Position numbers and translations under genes: made by a program
Notes under the pieces: model-generated
What the model was told of the DNA's origin: nothing
Databases searched by the model: none
What the model saw: the letters and a program-made list of their open reading frames with translations, nothing else
Assembly: GCF_000344135.1 (NCBI RefSeq)
Contig: NZ_BAOP01000033.1
Location: 1 to 52,892, forward strand
Direction: 5' to 3'
Origin: Gordonia malaquae NBRC 108250
GTDB lineage: Bacteria; Actinomycetota; Actinomycetes; Mycobacteriales; Mycobacteriaceae
DNA length: 52,892 nucleotides
Part shown: piece by piece, positions 44,835-52,892 of the stretch
Position numbering within the stretch: the first letter of the stretch is position 1
How the letters are laid out: the number at the start of each line of letters is the position of its first letter

Positions 44835-47051
44835 ATGCTGCACAATGAACCGGTGAGCCCTGCCGACGACATCGACGAGAAGTCACTCGCCGACGACCTT
44901 CCCGCCGCCCTGCCCGCTGAAACGGTGATCCCCGACCTGGACGCGGATCTTCCGGAGAACCGCTACCTGAACCGCGAACTGAGCTGGCTCGACTTCAATT
45001 CACGCGTCCTGGCGCTGGCCGAAGACGTGTCGATGCCGCTTCTGGAGCGGGCCAAGTTCCTCGCGATCTTCGCCTCGAACCTCGACGAGTTCTTCATGGT
45101 CCGTGTCGCGGGACTCAAGCGCCGCGACGAGACCGGCCTGTCGGTCCGGTCCGCGGACGGCCGGTCGCCGCGCGAGCAGCTGCAGATGATCGCTGCGCGC
45201 GCGCAGAAGATCGCCGCTCGCCACGCGGGTGTGTTCCTGAACTCGGTGATCCCCGCCCTGACGGCGGAGAACATCCGCATCGTCGAGTGGGCCGATCTCA
45301 GCGAAGCGCAGCACAAGAGGCTCCGTGAGCACTTCCACAACGAGCTGTTCCCGGTCCTGACGCCCCTCGCCGTCGACCCCGCGCACCCGTTCCCGTACAT
45401 CTCGGGCCTGAGCCTCAACTTGGCGGTCAGCGTCCGGGAGGGTTCCGAGGGCGGCGAGCACTTCGCTCGTGTCAAGGTGCCGGACAACGTGAGTCGCTTC
45501 ATCCGCGTCGATCCGTTGACCGCCGACGCCGACCGCGCCGCCGACGAATCCGTTCCCGCACCCGCGCTGTTCCTTCCGCTCGAGAAGCTGATCGCCGCGA
45601 ACCTGTCGGAGCTGTTCCCCGGCATGCAGATCGTCGACCACCACGTCTTCCGCGTCACTCGCAACGCGGACTTCGAGGTCGACGAGGACCGCGACGAGGA
45701 TCTCCTCCAAGCCCTGGAGCGTGAACTCGCGCGCCGACGGTTCGGGTCGCCCGTCCGCCTCGAGGTGGGCGAGGACATGAGCGAGCACATGCTCGAGATG
45801 CTGCTCCGTGAACTCGATGTGGATCCGGCCGACGTCATGACGCTGCCCGGCCTGCTCGACCTGACGTGCCTCTGGCAGATCTACGGCATCGACCGCCCGA
45901 ACCTCAAAGAGCGTCCGTTCGTCCCGAAGACGCATCCTGCGTTCGGTGAGCGGGAGACTCCCAAGAGCATCTTCTCCACGCTGCGTGACGGCGACGTGCT
46001 GGTGCACCACCCGTACGACTCGTTCTCGACGAGCGTTCAGCGGTTCATCGAGCAGGCCGCCGCGGACCCCCAGGTCCTGGCCATCAAGCAGACGCTGTAC
46101 CGGACGTCGGGCGACTCCCCGATCGTGAACGCCCTGATCGACGCCGCCGCCGCGGGCAAGCAGGTCGTGGCGCTCGTTGAGCTCAAGGCGCGTTTCGACG
46201 AGCAGGCCAACATCAAGTGGGCCCGCAAGCTGGAGCAGGCGGGCGTCCACGTGGTCTACGGCCTGGTCGGCCTGAAGACGCACTGCAAGACCTGCCTAGT
46301 GGTCCGCCGTGAAGGCTCGACTCTGCGTCGCTACTGCCACATCGGCACCGGCAACTACAACCCCAAGACTGCGCGCCTCTACGAAGACGTAGGCCTGTTC
46401 ACCGCCGCGCCCGAGGTCGGAGCGGACCTCACGGACCTGTTCAACACGTTGACCGGGTACTCGCGCAAGCAGGACTACCGCAATCTGCTGGTGGCGCCTG
46501 CCGGCATCCGCAAAGGCATCGTCGAGCGGATCCACGGCGAGATCGCCGCGCTGCAGGCGGGTGACACTCGCGCACGGGTGCAGCTCAAGGCGAACGCGCT
46601 CGTCGACGAGAAGGTCATCGATGCGCTGTACCGCGCATCGCAGGCGGGTGTGCCGGTCGACGTCATGGTTCGCGGCATCTGTGCTCTCAAGCCGGGGGTG
46701 CCGGGGATCAGCGACAACATCGTCGTCCGCTCGGTGCTCGGCCAGTTCCTGGAGCATTCGCGAATCCTGCACTTCGGTGCACAGGACGAGTACTGGATCG
46801 GCAGCGCCGACATGATGCACCGGAACCTCGACCGGCGTGTCGAGGTGATGGTGCAGGTGCGTGATCAGCGTCTGGTGGCCGATCTGCAGGACATCTTCGA
46901 CTCGGCGATGGACCCGCGCACACGCTGTTGGGAGCTCCGCGCCGAAGGTGCATGGGAGGCACTTCCCGCGGCAGGCGAAGAGGTCCGCGACCATCAGCGT
47001 CGAATGGCCCAGCGCACGCGTCACCACATGGAGCAGAACTCAGCGGGATGA
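44835..47051 (+). CDS. ppk: Polyphosphate kinase 1
   Basis: A 738-residue PPK1 that makes long-chain polyphosphate from ATP. It shows the [18 protein letters not shown] start, [18 protein letters not shown], the region with the autophosphorylated His ([13 protein letters not shown]), [16 protein letters not shown] and [15 protein letters not shown]. The N-terminal 45 residues are variable. A GTG at 44853 is an alternative start. The stop overlaps mutT1 by 4 nt. PPK1 and MutT1 are thus coupled. Confidence 0.97.
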   Translation: MLHNEPVSPADDIDEKSLADDLPAALPAETVIPDLDADLPENRYLNRELSWLDFNSRVLALAEDVSMPLLERAKFLAIFASNLDEFFMVRVAGLKRRDETGLSVRSADGRSPREQLQMIAARAQKIAARHAGVFLNSVIPALTAENIRIVEWADLSEAQHKRLREHFHNELFPVLTPLAVDPAHPFPYISGLSLNLAVSVREGSEGGEHFARVKVPDNVSRFIRVDPLTADADRAADESVPAPALFLPLEKLIAANLSELFPGMQIVDHHVFRVTRNADFEVDEDRDEDLLQALERELARRRFGSPVRLEVGEDMSEHMLEMLLRELDVDPADVMTLPGLLDLTCLWQIYGIDRPNLKERPFVPKTHPAFGERETPKSIFSTLRDGDVLVHHPYDSFSTSVQRFIEQAAADPQVLAIKQTLYRTSGDSPIVNALIDAAAAGKQVVALVELKARFDEQANIKWARKLEQAGVHVVYGLVGLKTHCKTCLVVRREGSTLRRYCHIGTGNYNPKTARLYEDVGLFTAAPEVGADLTDLFNTLTGYSRKQDYRNLLVAPAGIRKGIVERIHGEIAALQAGDTRARVQLKANALVDEKVIDALYRASQAGVPVDVMVRGICALKPGVPGISDNIVVRSVLGQFLEHSRILHFGAQDEYWIGSADMMHRNLDRRVEVMVQVRDQRLVADLQDIFDSAMDPRTRCWELRAEGAWEALPAAGEEVRDHQRRMAQRTRHHMEQNSAG

Positions 47052-47947
47052 GTTCTCCGCGGAGAGTCGTCTGGGCCGCCGGAGGTGTTCTCTGGCGGCA
47101 CGCCGAGGTCGGTGTCGAGGTGGCGATCGTGCATCGTCCCCGGTACGACGATTGGTCTCTGCCGAAAGGCAAAGCCGAGTCGGGTGAGCTCCTGGTGACG
47201 ACCGCGGCTCGCGAGATCGTCGAGGAGACCGGCTACGAGATCCGCATGGGTCGACAACTGTGCACCGTGGAGTACCGACTGCACTCCGGTGCGCAGAAGA
47301 AGGTCGGTTACTGGGCGGTCGCGGCGACCGGAGGCGAGTTCGTGCCGAATCACGAGTGCGACGAACTGCGGTGGGTCGGGGTGGAGCAGGCGACCGCCCT
47401 CGTCAGCTACTCGGCGGATCGTCGGGTGCTCCACGAGTTCGGGTCACAGGACGTCGTCGACCTCCGGACGTTCGTCGTGGTCCGACACGCCAAGGCCGGC
47501 AGGCGGTCCCGCTTCCACGGTGACGACCGGCAGCGTCCACTTGAACCGGAGGGACGCCGCCAGGCGGCGGCTCTGGTCGACCTGTTGGGATTGTTCGGCG
47601 CGCATCGCCTGCACGCCGCCGACCGACTGCGCTGCATCCAGACGTTCGAACCGTTGGCCGACGCGTTGCGCACCGACATCGTGAGCGAGCCGTTGTTGTC
47701 GGAGGAGGCATACCTCGCCGACCCGGACGCCTCATTCGGCCGACTTCGCAAGATCGCGTCGCACGGCGGCGCGGTGCACGCGGTGTGCAGTCAGGGCGGT
47801 GTGATCCCACCCGTCCTGGAGCGGTGGGCCGAACTCGACGGGGTCGAGGTCCCGGCGTCGCGCAACCGCAAGGGCAGTGTGTGGGTTCTGACGTTGCGTG
47901 GCGACGCTCTCGTGTCCATCGACCACATCCCGAGCCCCATCGCCTGA
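47048..47947 (+). CDS. mutT1: MutT1-type Nudix hydrolase with C-terminal histidine phosphatase
   Basis: A 299-residue two-domain protein. Residues about 1-140 contain a full Nudix box ([20 protein letters not shown] plus TGY). Residues about 145-299 form a histidine-phosphatase domain with RHAKAGRRS. This is the mycobacterial MutT1 architecture, which hydrolyses 8-oxo-dGTP and diadenosine polyphosphates. It is coupled to ppk by a 4-nt overlap. Confidence 0.94.
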   Translation: MSSPRRVVWAAGGVLWRHAEVGVEVAIVHRPRYDDWSLPKGKAESGELLVTTAAREIVEETGYEIRMGRQLCTVEYRLHSGAQKKVGYWAVAATGGEFVPNHECDELRWVGVEQATALVSYSADRRVLHEFGSQDVVDLRTFVVVRHAKAGRRSRFHGDDRQRPLEPEGRRQAAALVDLLGLFGAHRLHAADRLRCIQTFEPLADALRTDIVSEPLLSEEAYLADPDASFGRLRKIASHGGAVHAVCSQGGVIPPVLERWAELDGVEVPASRNRKGSVWVLTLRGDALVSIDHIPSPIA

Positions 47948-47967
47948 GCTCGGGCGCTGCAGTCAGT

Positions 47968-48429
47968 TCAGCTCTTCTTCGCGGCAGCCTTCTTCGCGGG
48001 AGTCTTCTTGGCCGCGGTCTTCTTCGCAGCGGTCTTCTTCGCGGGAGTCTTCTTGGCCGCGGTCTTCTTCGCAGCGGTCTTCTTGGCGGGAGACTTCGGC
48101 TCGGCTTCGGGGGCGGCGCGTTTCACTGCGGGCTGGTCGTCTGTGATGGGCTGCTCGCCTGCGACGATCGCCTTGAACTGGGCACCCGGCCGGAACGACG
48201 GGACCTGCGTCGCCTCGACTCTGACCGTCTCCCCGGTTCGCGGATTACGTGCTACTCGCGCCGCTCGGGCGCGCTTCTCGAAGACGCCGAAGCCGGTGAT
48301 CGTGACGCTCTCCCCCTTGTGGACTGCACGCACGATGGTGTCGATCAGCTGCTCGACAGCGGCTGTCGCAGTCTTTCGATCGGCGTCGAGGCGCTTGGTG
48401 AGTTCCTCGACGAGCTCTGCTTTGTTCAT
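47968..48429 (-). CDS. hupB: DNA-binding protein HU (HupB) with a short Lys/Ala tail
   Basis: A 153-residue nucleoid protein. The first 90 residues form the HU fold ([43 protein letters not shown]). The C-terminal part has PAKK and AAKK units, repeated in the DNA as near-identical blocks of about 45 bp between 47990 and 48090. The tail is shorter than that of M. tuberculosis HupB (214 residues). No hairpin is seen between it and mutT1. Confidence 0.95.
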   Translation of the reverse strand: MNKAELVEELTKRLDADRKTATAAVEQLIDTIVRAVHKGESVTITGFGVFEKRARAARVARNPRTGETVRVEATQVPSFRPGAQFKAIVAGEQPITDDQPAVKRAAPEAEPKSPAKKTAAKKTAAKKTPAKKTAAKKTAAKKTPAKKAAAKKS

Positions 48430-48555
48430 CCAAACCTCCGCGGATCACGCCGACCGGTCGTGTCAGCCCGTTGGTATTAGCTACGTCACACCGTAGGAGG
48501 TCATCTGTTGCCTCACAGCGACTTTAAGGAAATTTCGTTTGCTCTGTTCACAGCA

Positions 48556-48599
48556 GAACACCCGCCGCGACGCGTTGACGGACGTCGAGACGGGTGTTC
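48556..48599 (-). terminator. Hairpin downstream of leuD
   Basis: Arms GAACACCCG (48556-48564) and CGGGTGTTC (48591-48599) pair, with an inner CGACG/CGTCG stem (48568-48572 / 48583-48587). It lies 17 nt past the leuD stop on the minus strand. The rest of the 186-nt gap up to hupB shows no gene. Confidence 0.55.
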
Positions 48600-48615
48600 A
48601 GCGGGAGTTCGGCTA

Positions 48616-49203
48616 CTACAGGGTGACCGGTTTGAACGACGGTCGCTCCGCTTCGTACGAGTCGATCGCGTCGGTCTGACGCAGAGTCAGGCCGATGTCG
48701 TCGAGGCCCTCCATCAGGCGCCAGCGGGTGTAGTCGTCCACCTGGATCGGAACCACGAGGTCGCCCGCGGTGGCGGTCATGTCCTCGAGGCTGACGGTGA
48801 TCTCCAGCCCGGGTTCGGCGTCGAGTCTCTTCCACAGCAGTTCGACGTCGGCCTGTTCCACCTGCGCGGCGACGAGTCCGGCCTTGCCGGAGTTGCCACG
48901 GAAGATGTCCGCGAAGCGGGACGAGATGACAACGCGGAAGCCGAAGTCCATGAGTGCCCAGACGGCGTGCTCACGGGACGATCCGGTGCCGAAGTCCGGA
49001 CCGGCGACGAGCACCGACCCGTTCGACCACGGTTCGTTGTTCAGGATGAAGTCCGGGTCGGCTCGCCAGCCGGCGAACAGGCCGTCCTCGAAGCCGGTGC
49101 GGGTGACCCGCTTGAGGTAGACGGCCGGGATGATCTGGTCGGTGTCGACGTTGCTGCGCTGCAGCGGGACGCCGACGCCGGTGTGGGTGATGAACGGTTC
49201 CAT
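48616..49203 (-). CDS. leuD: 3-isopropylmalate dehydratase small subunit
   Basis: A 195-residue LeuD, which with LeuC isomerises 2-isopropylmalate to 3-isopropylmalate in leucine synthesis. It has [33 protein letters not shown] and [17 protein letters not shown]. It follows leuC by 15 nt. Confidence 0.97.
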   Translation of the reverse strand: MEPFITHTGVGVPLQRSNVDTDQIIPAVYLKRVTRTGFEDGLFAGWRADPDFILNNEPWSNGSVLVAGPDFGTGSSREHAVWALMDFGFRVVISSRFADIFRGNSGKAGLVAAQVEQADVELLWKRLDAEPGLEITVSLEDMTATAGDLVVPIQVDDYTRWRLMEGLDDIGLTLRQTDAIDSYEAERPSFKPVTL

Positions 49204-49218
49204 GTCAGTTCCTCCTGC

Positions 49219-50655
49219 TCAGACCAGATCGGCCGGTGCGGCCAGGTATCCGCGCACGGCGGTTGCGGCGGCGACGGCCGGCGACACGAGGTGCGTCCGA
49301 CCGCCCTTGCCCTGACGGCCCTCGAAGTTGCGGTTCGACGTCGACGCGCACCGCTCGCCCGCCGAGATCTGGTCGGGGTTCATTCCGAGACACATCGAAC
49401 AGCCCGCCATGCGCCATTCGGCGCCCGCCGCCGTGAAGATCTCGCCGAGGCCTTCTTCATCGGCCTGAGCTCGCACCTTCATCGACCCGGGGACCACCAG
49501 CATTCGCATGCCGTCGGCGATCGTCCGGCCGTTCAGGACCTCGGCCACGGCCCGCAGGTCCTCGATGCGGCCGTTGGTGCACGAACCGACGAAGACGGTG
49601 TCGACCTTGACCTCGCGCAGCGGGGTGCCGGGCGTCAGGCCCATGTACTCGATGGCGCGCGACGCGGCCAGCGACTCGGTCTCGTCGACGATGTCGGCGG
49701 GGTCCGGGATGCTGGCGCCAAGCGGCAGACCCTGCCCGGGATTGGTCCCCCAGGTGACGAACGGGGTGAGCTCGGAGGCGTTGATGTGGACCTCGCGATC
49801 GAACACGGCGTCGTCGTCGGTGCGCAGGCTGCGCCAGTACTCGACTGCGGCGTCCCAGTCGTCTCCCTGCGGGGCGTGCGGGCGGCCCTTGAGGTACTCG
49901 AAGGTGATGTCGTCGGGGGCGATCATGCCGGCGCGGGCGCCGGCCTCGATGGACATGTTGCACATGGTCATGCGCGCTTCCATCGACAACTTCTCGACGG
50001 CCGGGCCGCGGTATTCCAGGACGTGGCCCTGTCCGCCGCCGGTGCCGATCTCGGCGATGACGGCCAGGATCAGGTCCTTGCTGGTGACGCCGTCGGGCAG
50101 TTCGCCGTCGACCGTGATGGCCATCGTCTTGAACGGGCGCAGCGACAGGGTCTGGGTGGCCATGACGTGCTCCACCTCGGAGGTGCCGATGCCCATCGCG
50201 AGCGCGCCGAACGCTCCATGGGTCGAGGTGTGGCTGTCGCCGCACACCACGGTCATGCCGGGCTGGGTGAGTCCCAGCTGCGGGCCGACGACGTGCACGA
50301 TGCCCTGCTCCGCGTCGCCCATCGGGTGCAGGCGGACGCCGAACTCCTCGCAGTTGCGGCGCAGTGTCTCGACCTGCAGCGCGGACACCTGGTCGGCGAT
50401 CGGGCTGAAGATGTCGACGGTGGGGACGTTGTGGTCCTCGGTCGCGATGGTGAGGTCGGGGCGACGGAGCTTGCGCCCTGCCACACGCAGGCCGTCGAAG
50501 GCCTGCGGACTCGTGACCTCGTGCACCAGGTGCAGATCGATGTAGATCAGATCCGGATTCGTGTTGCCACTCGCGTCGACCTCGCCCGGAACGACGACGT
50601 GGTCGTCCCACACCTTCTCGGCCAGGGTCCGCGGCTTGGCGGTCGTGTCATTCAT
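49219..50655 (-). CDS. leuC: 3-isopropylmalate dehydratase large subunit
   Basis: A 478-residue aconitase-family enzyme with the [4Fe-4S]-binding Cys residues in VGSCTNGR and [10 protein letters not shown]. The N-terminal part has [11 protein letters not shown] and [16 protein letters not shown] chose the ATG at 50655; the ORF runs 15 codons further up, into the divergent promoter region. It is divergent from an IclR-type regulator that probably controls it. Confidence 0.97.
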   Translation of the reverse strand: MNDTTAKPRTLAEKVWDDHVVVPGEVDASGNTNPDLIYIDLHLVHEVTSPQAFDGLRVAGRKLRRPDLTIATEDHNVPTVDIFSPIADQVSALQVETLRRNCEEFGVRLHPMGDAEQGIVHVVGPQLGLTQPGMTVVCGDSHTSTHGAFGALAMGIGTSEVEHVMATQTLSLRPFKTMAITVDGELPDGVTSKDLILAVIAEIGTGGGQGHVLEYRGPAVEKLSMEARMTMCNMSIEAGARAGMIAPDDITFEYLKGRPHAPQGDDWDAAVEYWRSLRTDDDAVFDREVHINASELTPFVTWGTNPGQGLPLGASIPDPADIVDETESLAASRAIEYMGLTPGTPLREVKVDTVFVGSCTNGRIEDLRAVAEVLNGRTIADGMRMLVVPGSMKVRAQADEEGLGEIFTAAGAEWRMAGCSMCLGMNPDQISAGERCASTSNRNFEGRQGKGGRTHLVSPAVAAATAVRGYLAAPADLV

Positions 50656-50700
50656 GCGCCACTTGCCTCTCCAAACGCCTCCGGGGGCTGCCGTCAGCAT

Positions 50701-50728
50701 TTGATCTCAGTATTTGGACAGCTAGTAT
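50701..50728 (+). promoter_or_regulatory. Leaderless promoter of the IclR-type regulator
   Basis: TTGATC (50701-50706), a 16-nt spacer and TAGTAT (50723-50728) are followed by 6 nt and the ATG at 50735. The interval to leuC (79 nt) must also hold the leuC promoter and probable IclR operators. I could not assign these individually. Confidence 0.55.
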
Positions 50729-50734
50729 CGTCCT

Positions 50735-51439
50735 ATGGGAAAGGATAGCGGAATCGGCGTGCTGGACAAATCTGTTGCGGTCCTGACGACCGTCGCAGCC
50801 GCGCCACGCAACCTCAACGAACTCTGCGAAGCCACCGGACTGCCTCGCGCCACCGCGCACCGCCTCGCCGTCGGACTCGAGGTCCACGAGCTGCTGACCC
50901 GAGACGACACGGGCCGTTGGACGCCGGGACCAGCGCTGGCTCGCCTCGCCGCGACGGCCCGTGACGACGTCCGCGAGGCGGCGTTGCTCGTCCTGCCTCG
51001 GCTGCAGGAGTCCACCGGCGAGTCGGTCCAGTTGTACCGCAGGGAGGGTTCCGAGCGGGTCTGCATCGCGGCGTCCGAGCCGCCGACCGGGCTTCGGGAC
51101 ACGGTGCCCGTCGGCACCCGGTTCACCATGGCCGCAGGGTCTGCGGCGAAAGTACTCGCCGCATGGGCCGCCCCGGACATCCGCGACGCACTGATCCCCG
51201 ATTCGGTGTACACCGAACGCTCACTCGCCGACATCCGACGCCGCGGGTGGGCACAGAGCGCCGCCGAGCGGATCGACGGCGTCGCCAGCGCCTCGGCGCC
51301 CGTGCGCGACGCCTCCGGCTCCGTCGTCGCAGCCGTCTCCATCTCCGGCCCCATCGGTCGACTGGGACGTCGACCGGGTGAACGTTTCGCCGCCGAACTC
51401 ATCCGTGCGGCCGACGCCATCGGTGCACGCCTGCAGTGA
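50735..51439 (+). CDS. IclR-family regulator (leuCD-linked, LeuR/NdgR-type)
   Basis: A 234-residue regulator: winged helix (GVLDKSVAVLTTVAAAPRNLNELCEATGLPRATAHRLAVGL) and an IclR ligand domain (SGESVQLYRREGSERVCIAASEP). Genes like this beside leuCD (LtbR in Corynebacterium, NdgR in Streptomyces) control leucine and related biosynthesis. It probably represses the divergent leuC and itself. Its mRNA appears leaderless. Confidence 0.92.
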   Translation: MGKDSGIGVLDKSVAVLTTVAAAPRNLNELCEATGLPRATAHRLAVGLEVHELLTRDDTGRWTPGPALARLAATARDDVREAALLVLPRLQESTGESVQLYRREGSERVCIAASEPPTGLRDTVPVGTRFTMAAGSAAKVLAAWAAPDIRDALIPDSVYTERSLADIRRRGWAQSAAERIDGVASASAPVRDASGSVVAAVSISGPIGRLGRRPGERFAAELIRAADAIGARLQ

Positions 51440-51445
51440 CTTCGC

Positions 51446-51451
51446 TAACGT
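51446..51451 (+). promoter_or_regulatory. -10 box (TAACGT) of the next gene
   Basis: TAACGT ends 6 nt before the ATG at 51458, right after the regulator's stop, so the next gene may be transcribed independently. Confidence 0.4.
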
Positions 51452-51457
51452 TCGATC

Positions 51458-51955
51458 ATGGGAACGAAGCAACGCTCGCAGATCGTGATGTCCGACGACG
51501 AGATCACTGAATTCATCAATCAGCACCGCACCGGCACCTGGGCCACCCAGGGCAAGGACGGAATCCACCTCATTGCCATGTGGTACGCCGTGATCGACGG
51601 CGAGATCTGGATCGAGACCAAGGCGAAGTCGCAGAAGGTCGTCAACCTTCGACGCGACCCGCGCGCCACCATCCTGATCGAGGACGGACTCACCTACAAC
51701 GCGCTGCGCGGCGTCAGCATCGAAGGCACGACGGAGATCCACGACGATCCGGACACCTGCCTCGCCGTCGGGATCAGCATCTGGGAGCGCTACAACGGGC
51801 CCTACACCGACGACCTCAAGCCCGCCGTCGACGCCATGATGAACAAGCGCGTGGCAGTCCGCCTCATCCCGACCCGAATCCGCTCATGGGACCATGGCAA
51901 GCTCGGGCTCCCCGACATGCCGCTCACCGGATCCACCGCCGAGTTCTACACCTGA
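51458..51955 (+). CDS. Pyridoxamine-5'-phosphate-oxidase-like flavin/F420-binding protein
   Basis: A 165-residue split beta-barrel protein (HRTGTWATQGKDGIHLIAMWYAVIDGEIWIE...KVVNLRRDPRATILIEDG) typical of PNPOx-like families that bind FMN or F420. The F420 pathway gene cofC in this window makes F420 use possible but unproven. Substrate unknown. Confidence 0.88.
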   Translation: MGTKQRSQIVMSDDEITEFINQHRTGTWATQGKDGIHLIAMWYAVIDGEIWIETKAKSQKVVNLRRDPRATILIEDGLTYNALRGVSIEGTTEIHDDPDTCLAVGISIWERYNGPYTDDLKPAVDAMMNKRVAVRLIPTRIRSWDHGKLGLPDMPLTGSTAEFYT

Positions 51956-51965
51956 CATCACACGC

Positions 51966-52002
51966 GTGTAGATCGTTACCCGCTCCGGGTAACGATCTAC
52001 AC
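51966..52002 (+). terminator. Perfect 16-bp hairpin after the PNPOx-like gene
   Basis: Arms 51966-51981 and 51987-52002 match exactly around a 5-nt loop, with no T-tract. The design is the same as at 16-58. Confidence 0.75.
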
Positions 52003-52013
52003 ACATAACGAGA

Positions 52014-52047
52014 AAGGCCTCCGACCGCTTATGCGATCGGAGGCCTT
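52014..52047. terminator. Second hairpin before the insertion sequence
   Basis: AAGGCCTCCGA (52014-52024) pairs with TCGGAGGCCTT (52037-52047), followed by ACTAGTTTTG. From 52048 to 52211 there is a short GC-rich segment (GACGG/CCGTC), then an AT-richer stretch. I see no gene in it. Confidence 0.6.
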
Positions 52048-52119
52048 ACTAGTTTTGTAGCCCCGACGGGACTCCGTCGCTGCGCTCCTCCTCGAATCAC
52101 AGCGCTGAATCACAAAAAG

Positions 52120-52892
52120 GGTTAAAGGCCAAAATGTGTGTACAGAATCGCCGATTTCTACCCTCTGACCTGGAGTGATCGCGGAGTGAACATGCTTTGA
52201 GAGCATGTTCGGTGTCAGGTCCTCGGAATTCGCCACGGTGCGGTGTATGTGGTCGCAAGCTCGTCAAGAACGGAACCACCAGCGCTGGCCGCACCCGCTG
52301 GCGCTGCAAGAACTGCGGTGCCTCCAACACCCAAAGCCGCCCGGATATCACCCGCAAAGCCGAGGTGGAGGCCTTTCACACCTGGCTCCTGCACGGCCGA
52401 CACCCTGCAGGGGTCAGCGCACGCACCTTCCGCCGCGCTCGGTCGTGGTGCTGGAACATCCAGGTCCCACCGCCGGCCCCGCCCACGACGCCGGCTCAGG
52501 TGGTGATGCTCGATGGCACCTACTTCCAATCCTGGTGCCTGCTGATCGCCTTCGACGGCCGTCACGTTCTGGACTGGCAATGGTGCGATCAGGAGAAGAA
52601 GGTCGCCTGGCAGCAGATCCTGCAACGCCACCCCGCCCCGCACGTCGCCGTCATCGACGGCGGCCGCGGCCTGCACGCAGCAATCACCGAGCACTGGCCC
52701 ACCACCCGGATTCAACGCTGCTACTTCCACATCTTCCAGACCGTCCGCCGCCACCACACCTACCGGCCACGCCTGGATGCCGGCCGCGAGATCCTCGCCC
52801 TGACCAGGGCATTGATGAACATCCGCAATCCCGATCAGGCCATCACCTGGATGCAGGCCTACATCGATTGGGAACAGAAGTACGACCAGTTC
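52120..52892 (+). mobile_element. Left part of an IS1249-like (IS256 family) insertion sequence
   Basis: A transposase gene of the IS1249 type begins at 52212 and runs off the window. The left end should lie in the AT-richer stretch near 52115-52140. The terminal inverted repeat and target duplication cannot be checked, because the right end is outside. The left boundary given is approximate. Confidence 0.55.
52212..52892 (+). CDS. IS1249-family transposase, 3' end outside the window
   Basis: An open frame of 227 codons from a GTG, with no stop before the window edge. The N-terminus has a zinc ribbon (CGVCGRKLVKNG, then WRCKNCGAS). The catalytic part shows MLDGTYFQSWCLL (first DDE Asp) and VIDGGRGLHAAI (second Asp), then RIQRCYFHIFQTVRRH, of the IS256/IS1249 mutator type. 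The Glu of the triad would lie beyond the edge. No other start fits the conserved zinc ribbon. Confidence 0.85.
   Translation, partial: MSGPRNSPRCGVCGRKLVKNGTTSAGRTRWRCKNCGASNTQSRPDITRKAEVEAFHTWLLHGRHPAGVSARTFRRARSWCWNIQVPPPAPPTTPAQVVMLDGTYFQSWCLLIAFDGRHVLDWQWCDQEKKVAWQQILQRHPAPHVAVIDGGRGLHAAITEHWPTTRIQRCYFHIFQTVRRHHTYRPRLDAGREILALTRALMNIRNPDQAITWMQAYIDWEQKYDQF

Noticed and set aside
48508..50748. A 746-codon plus-strand frame opposite leuC/leuD
   Set aside because: It covers both leu genes and their gap in reverse; LeuC and LeuD are unmistakable on the other strand.
52060..52090. Possible tRNA 3' end on the minus strand
   Set aside because: Only a fragment resembles the T-arm/acceptor; no cloverleaf can be drawn around it.

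Overview
The window is a high-GC actinobacterial chromosome segment, most likely from a Gordonia-like member of the Mycobacteriales. This rests on the dense GC-rich coding, a HU protein with a Lys/Ala tail (hupB), methylglucose-lipopolysaccharide genes (octT, gpgP), coenzyme F420 biosynthesis (cofC) and gene order matching Mycobacterium. The genus is an inference. I see no tRNA, rRNA or CRISPR array.

Layout. (1) 1-4.35 kb: sulfate/thiosulfate ABC importer (substrate-binding lipoprotein, cysT, cysW, cysA) on the minus strand, with two tiny membrane proteins upstream. (2) 4.4-10.1 kb: an M3 oligopeptidase and lepA, separated by an inserted-looking pair (HTH-ImmA/IrrE protein plus GNAT acetyltransferase) with its own palindromic operator. 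(3) 10.2-14.7 kb: DUF3592 protein, alpha/beta hydrolase coupled to a PemK/MazF-type protein, sulfotransferase, rpsT, holA. (4) 14.7-18.4 kb: a copper operon with two CsoR-type operators, copZ, a secreted His-rich duplicated protein, copA, and a frameshifted small Cys-rich peptide gene. (5) 18.4-30.1 kb: comEC, comEA, degV, a divergent GntR/TetR-type regulator and FAD monooxygenase, octT-gpgP-rsfS-nadD, VWA protein-MoxR, proA. (6) 30.1-33.5 kb: a two-component system, a DUF305 lipoprotein and a secreted HNH nuclease. (7) 33.5-52 kb: recG-DAK2, rpmB, enoyl-CoA hydratase, ung, gamma-carbonic-anhydrase-like protein, thiL, DUF3515 protein, TerD/VWA protein, gpsA, cofC, ppk, mutT1, hupB, leuDC, an IclR regulator and a PNPOx-like protein. 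(8) 52.0 kb to the end: hairpins and the left part of an IS1249-like insertion sequence, cut by the window edge.

Regions 1-5 follow the order of M. tuberculosis Rv2397c-Rv2427c, and region 7 follows Rv2973c-Rv2989. These two blocks are far apart in M. tuberculosis, so region 6 sits at a synteny junction. Many genes begin directly 6-7 nt after a TANNNT -10 box, which suggests leaderless transcripts. The most unusual features are the frameshifted SCCS-repeat peptide at the end of the copper operon, the duplicated His-rich copper-operon protein, the HTH-ImmA/GNAT cassette with its operator, an apparent AUU start for lepA, and a 25-residue membrane peptide ORF.
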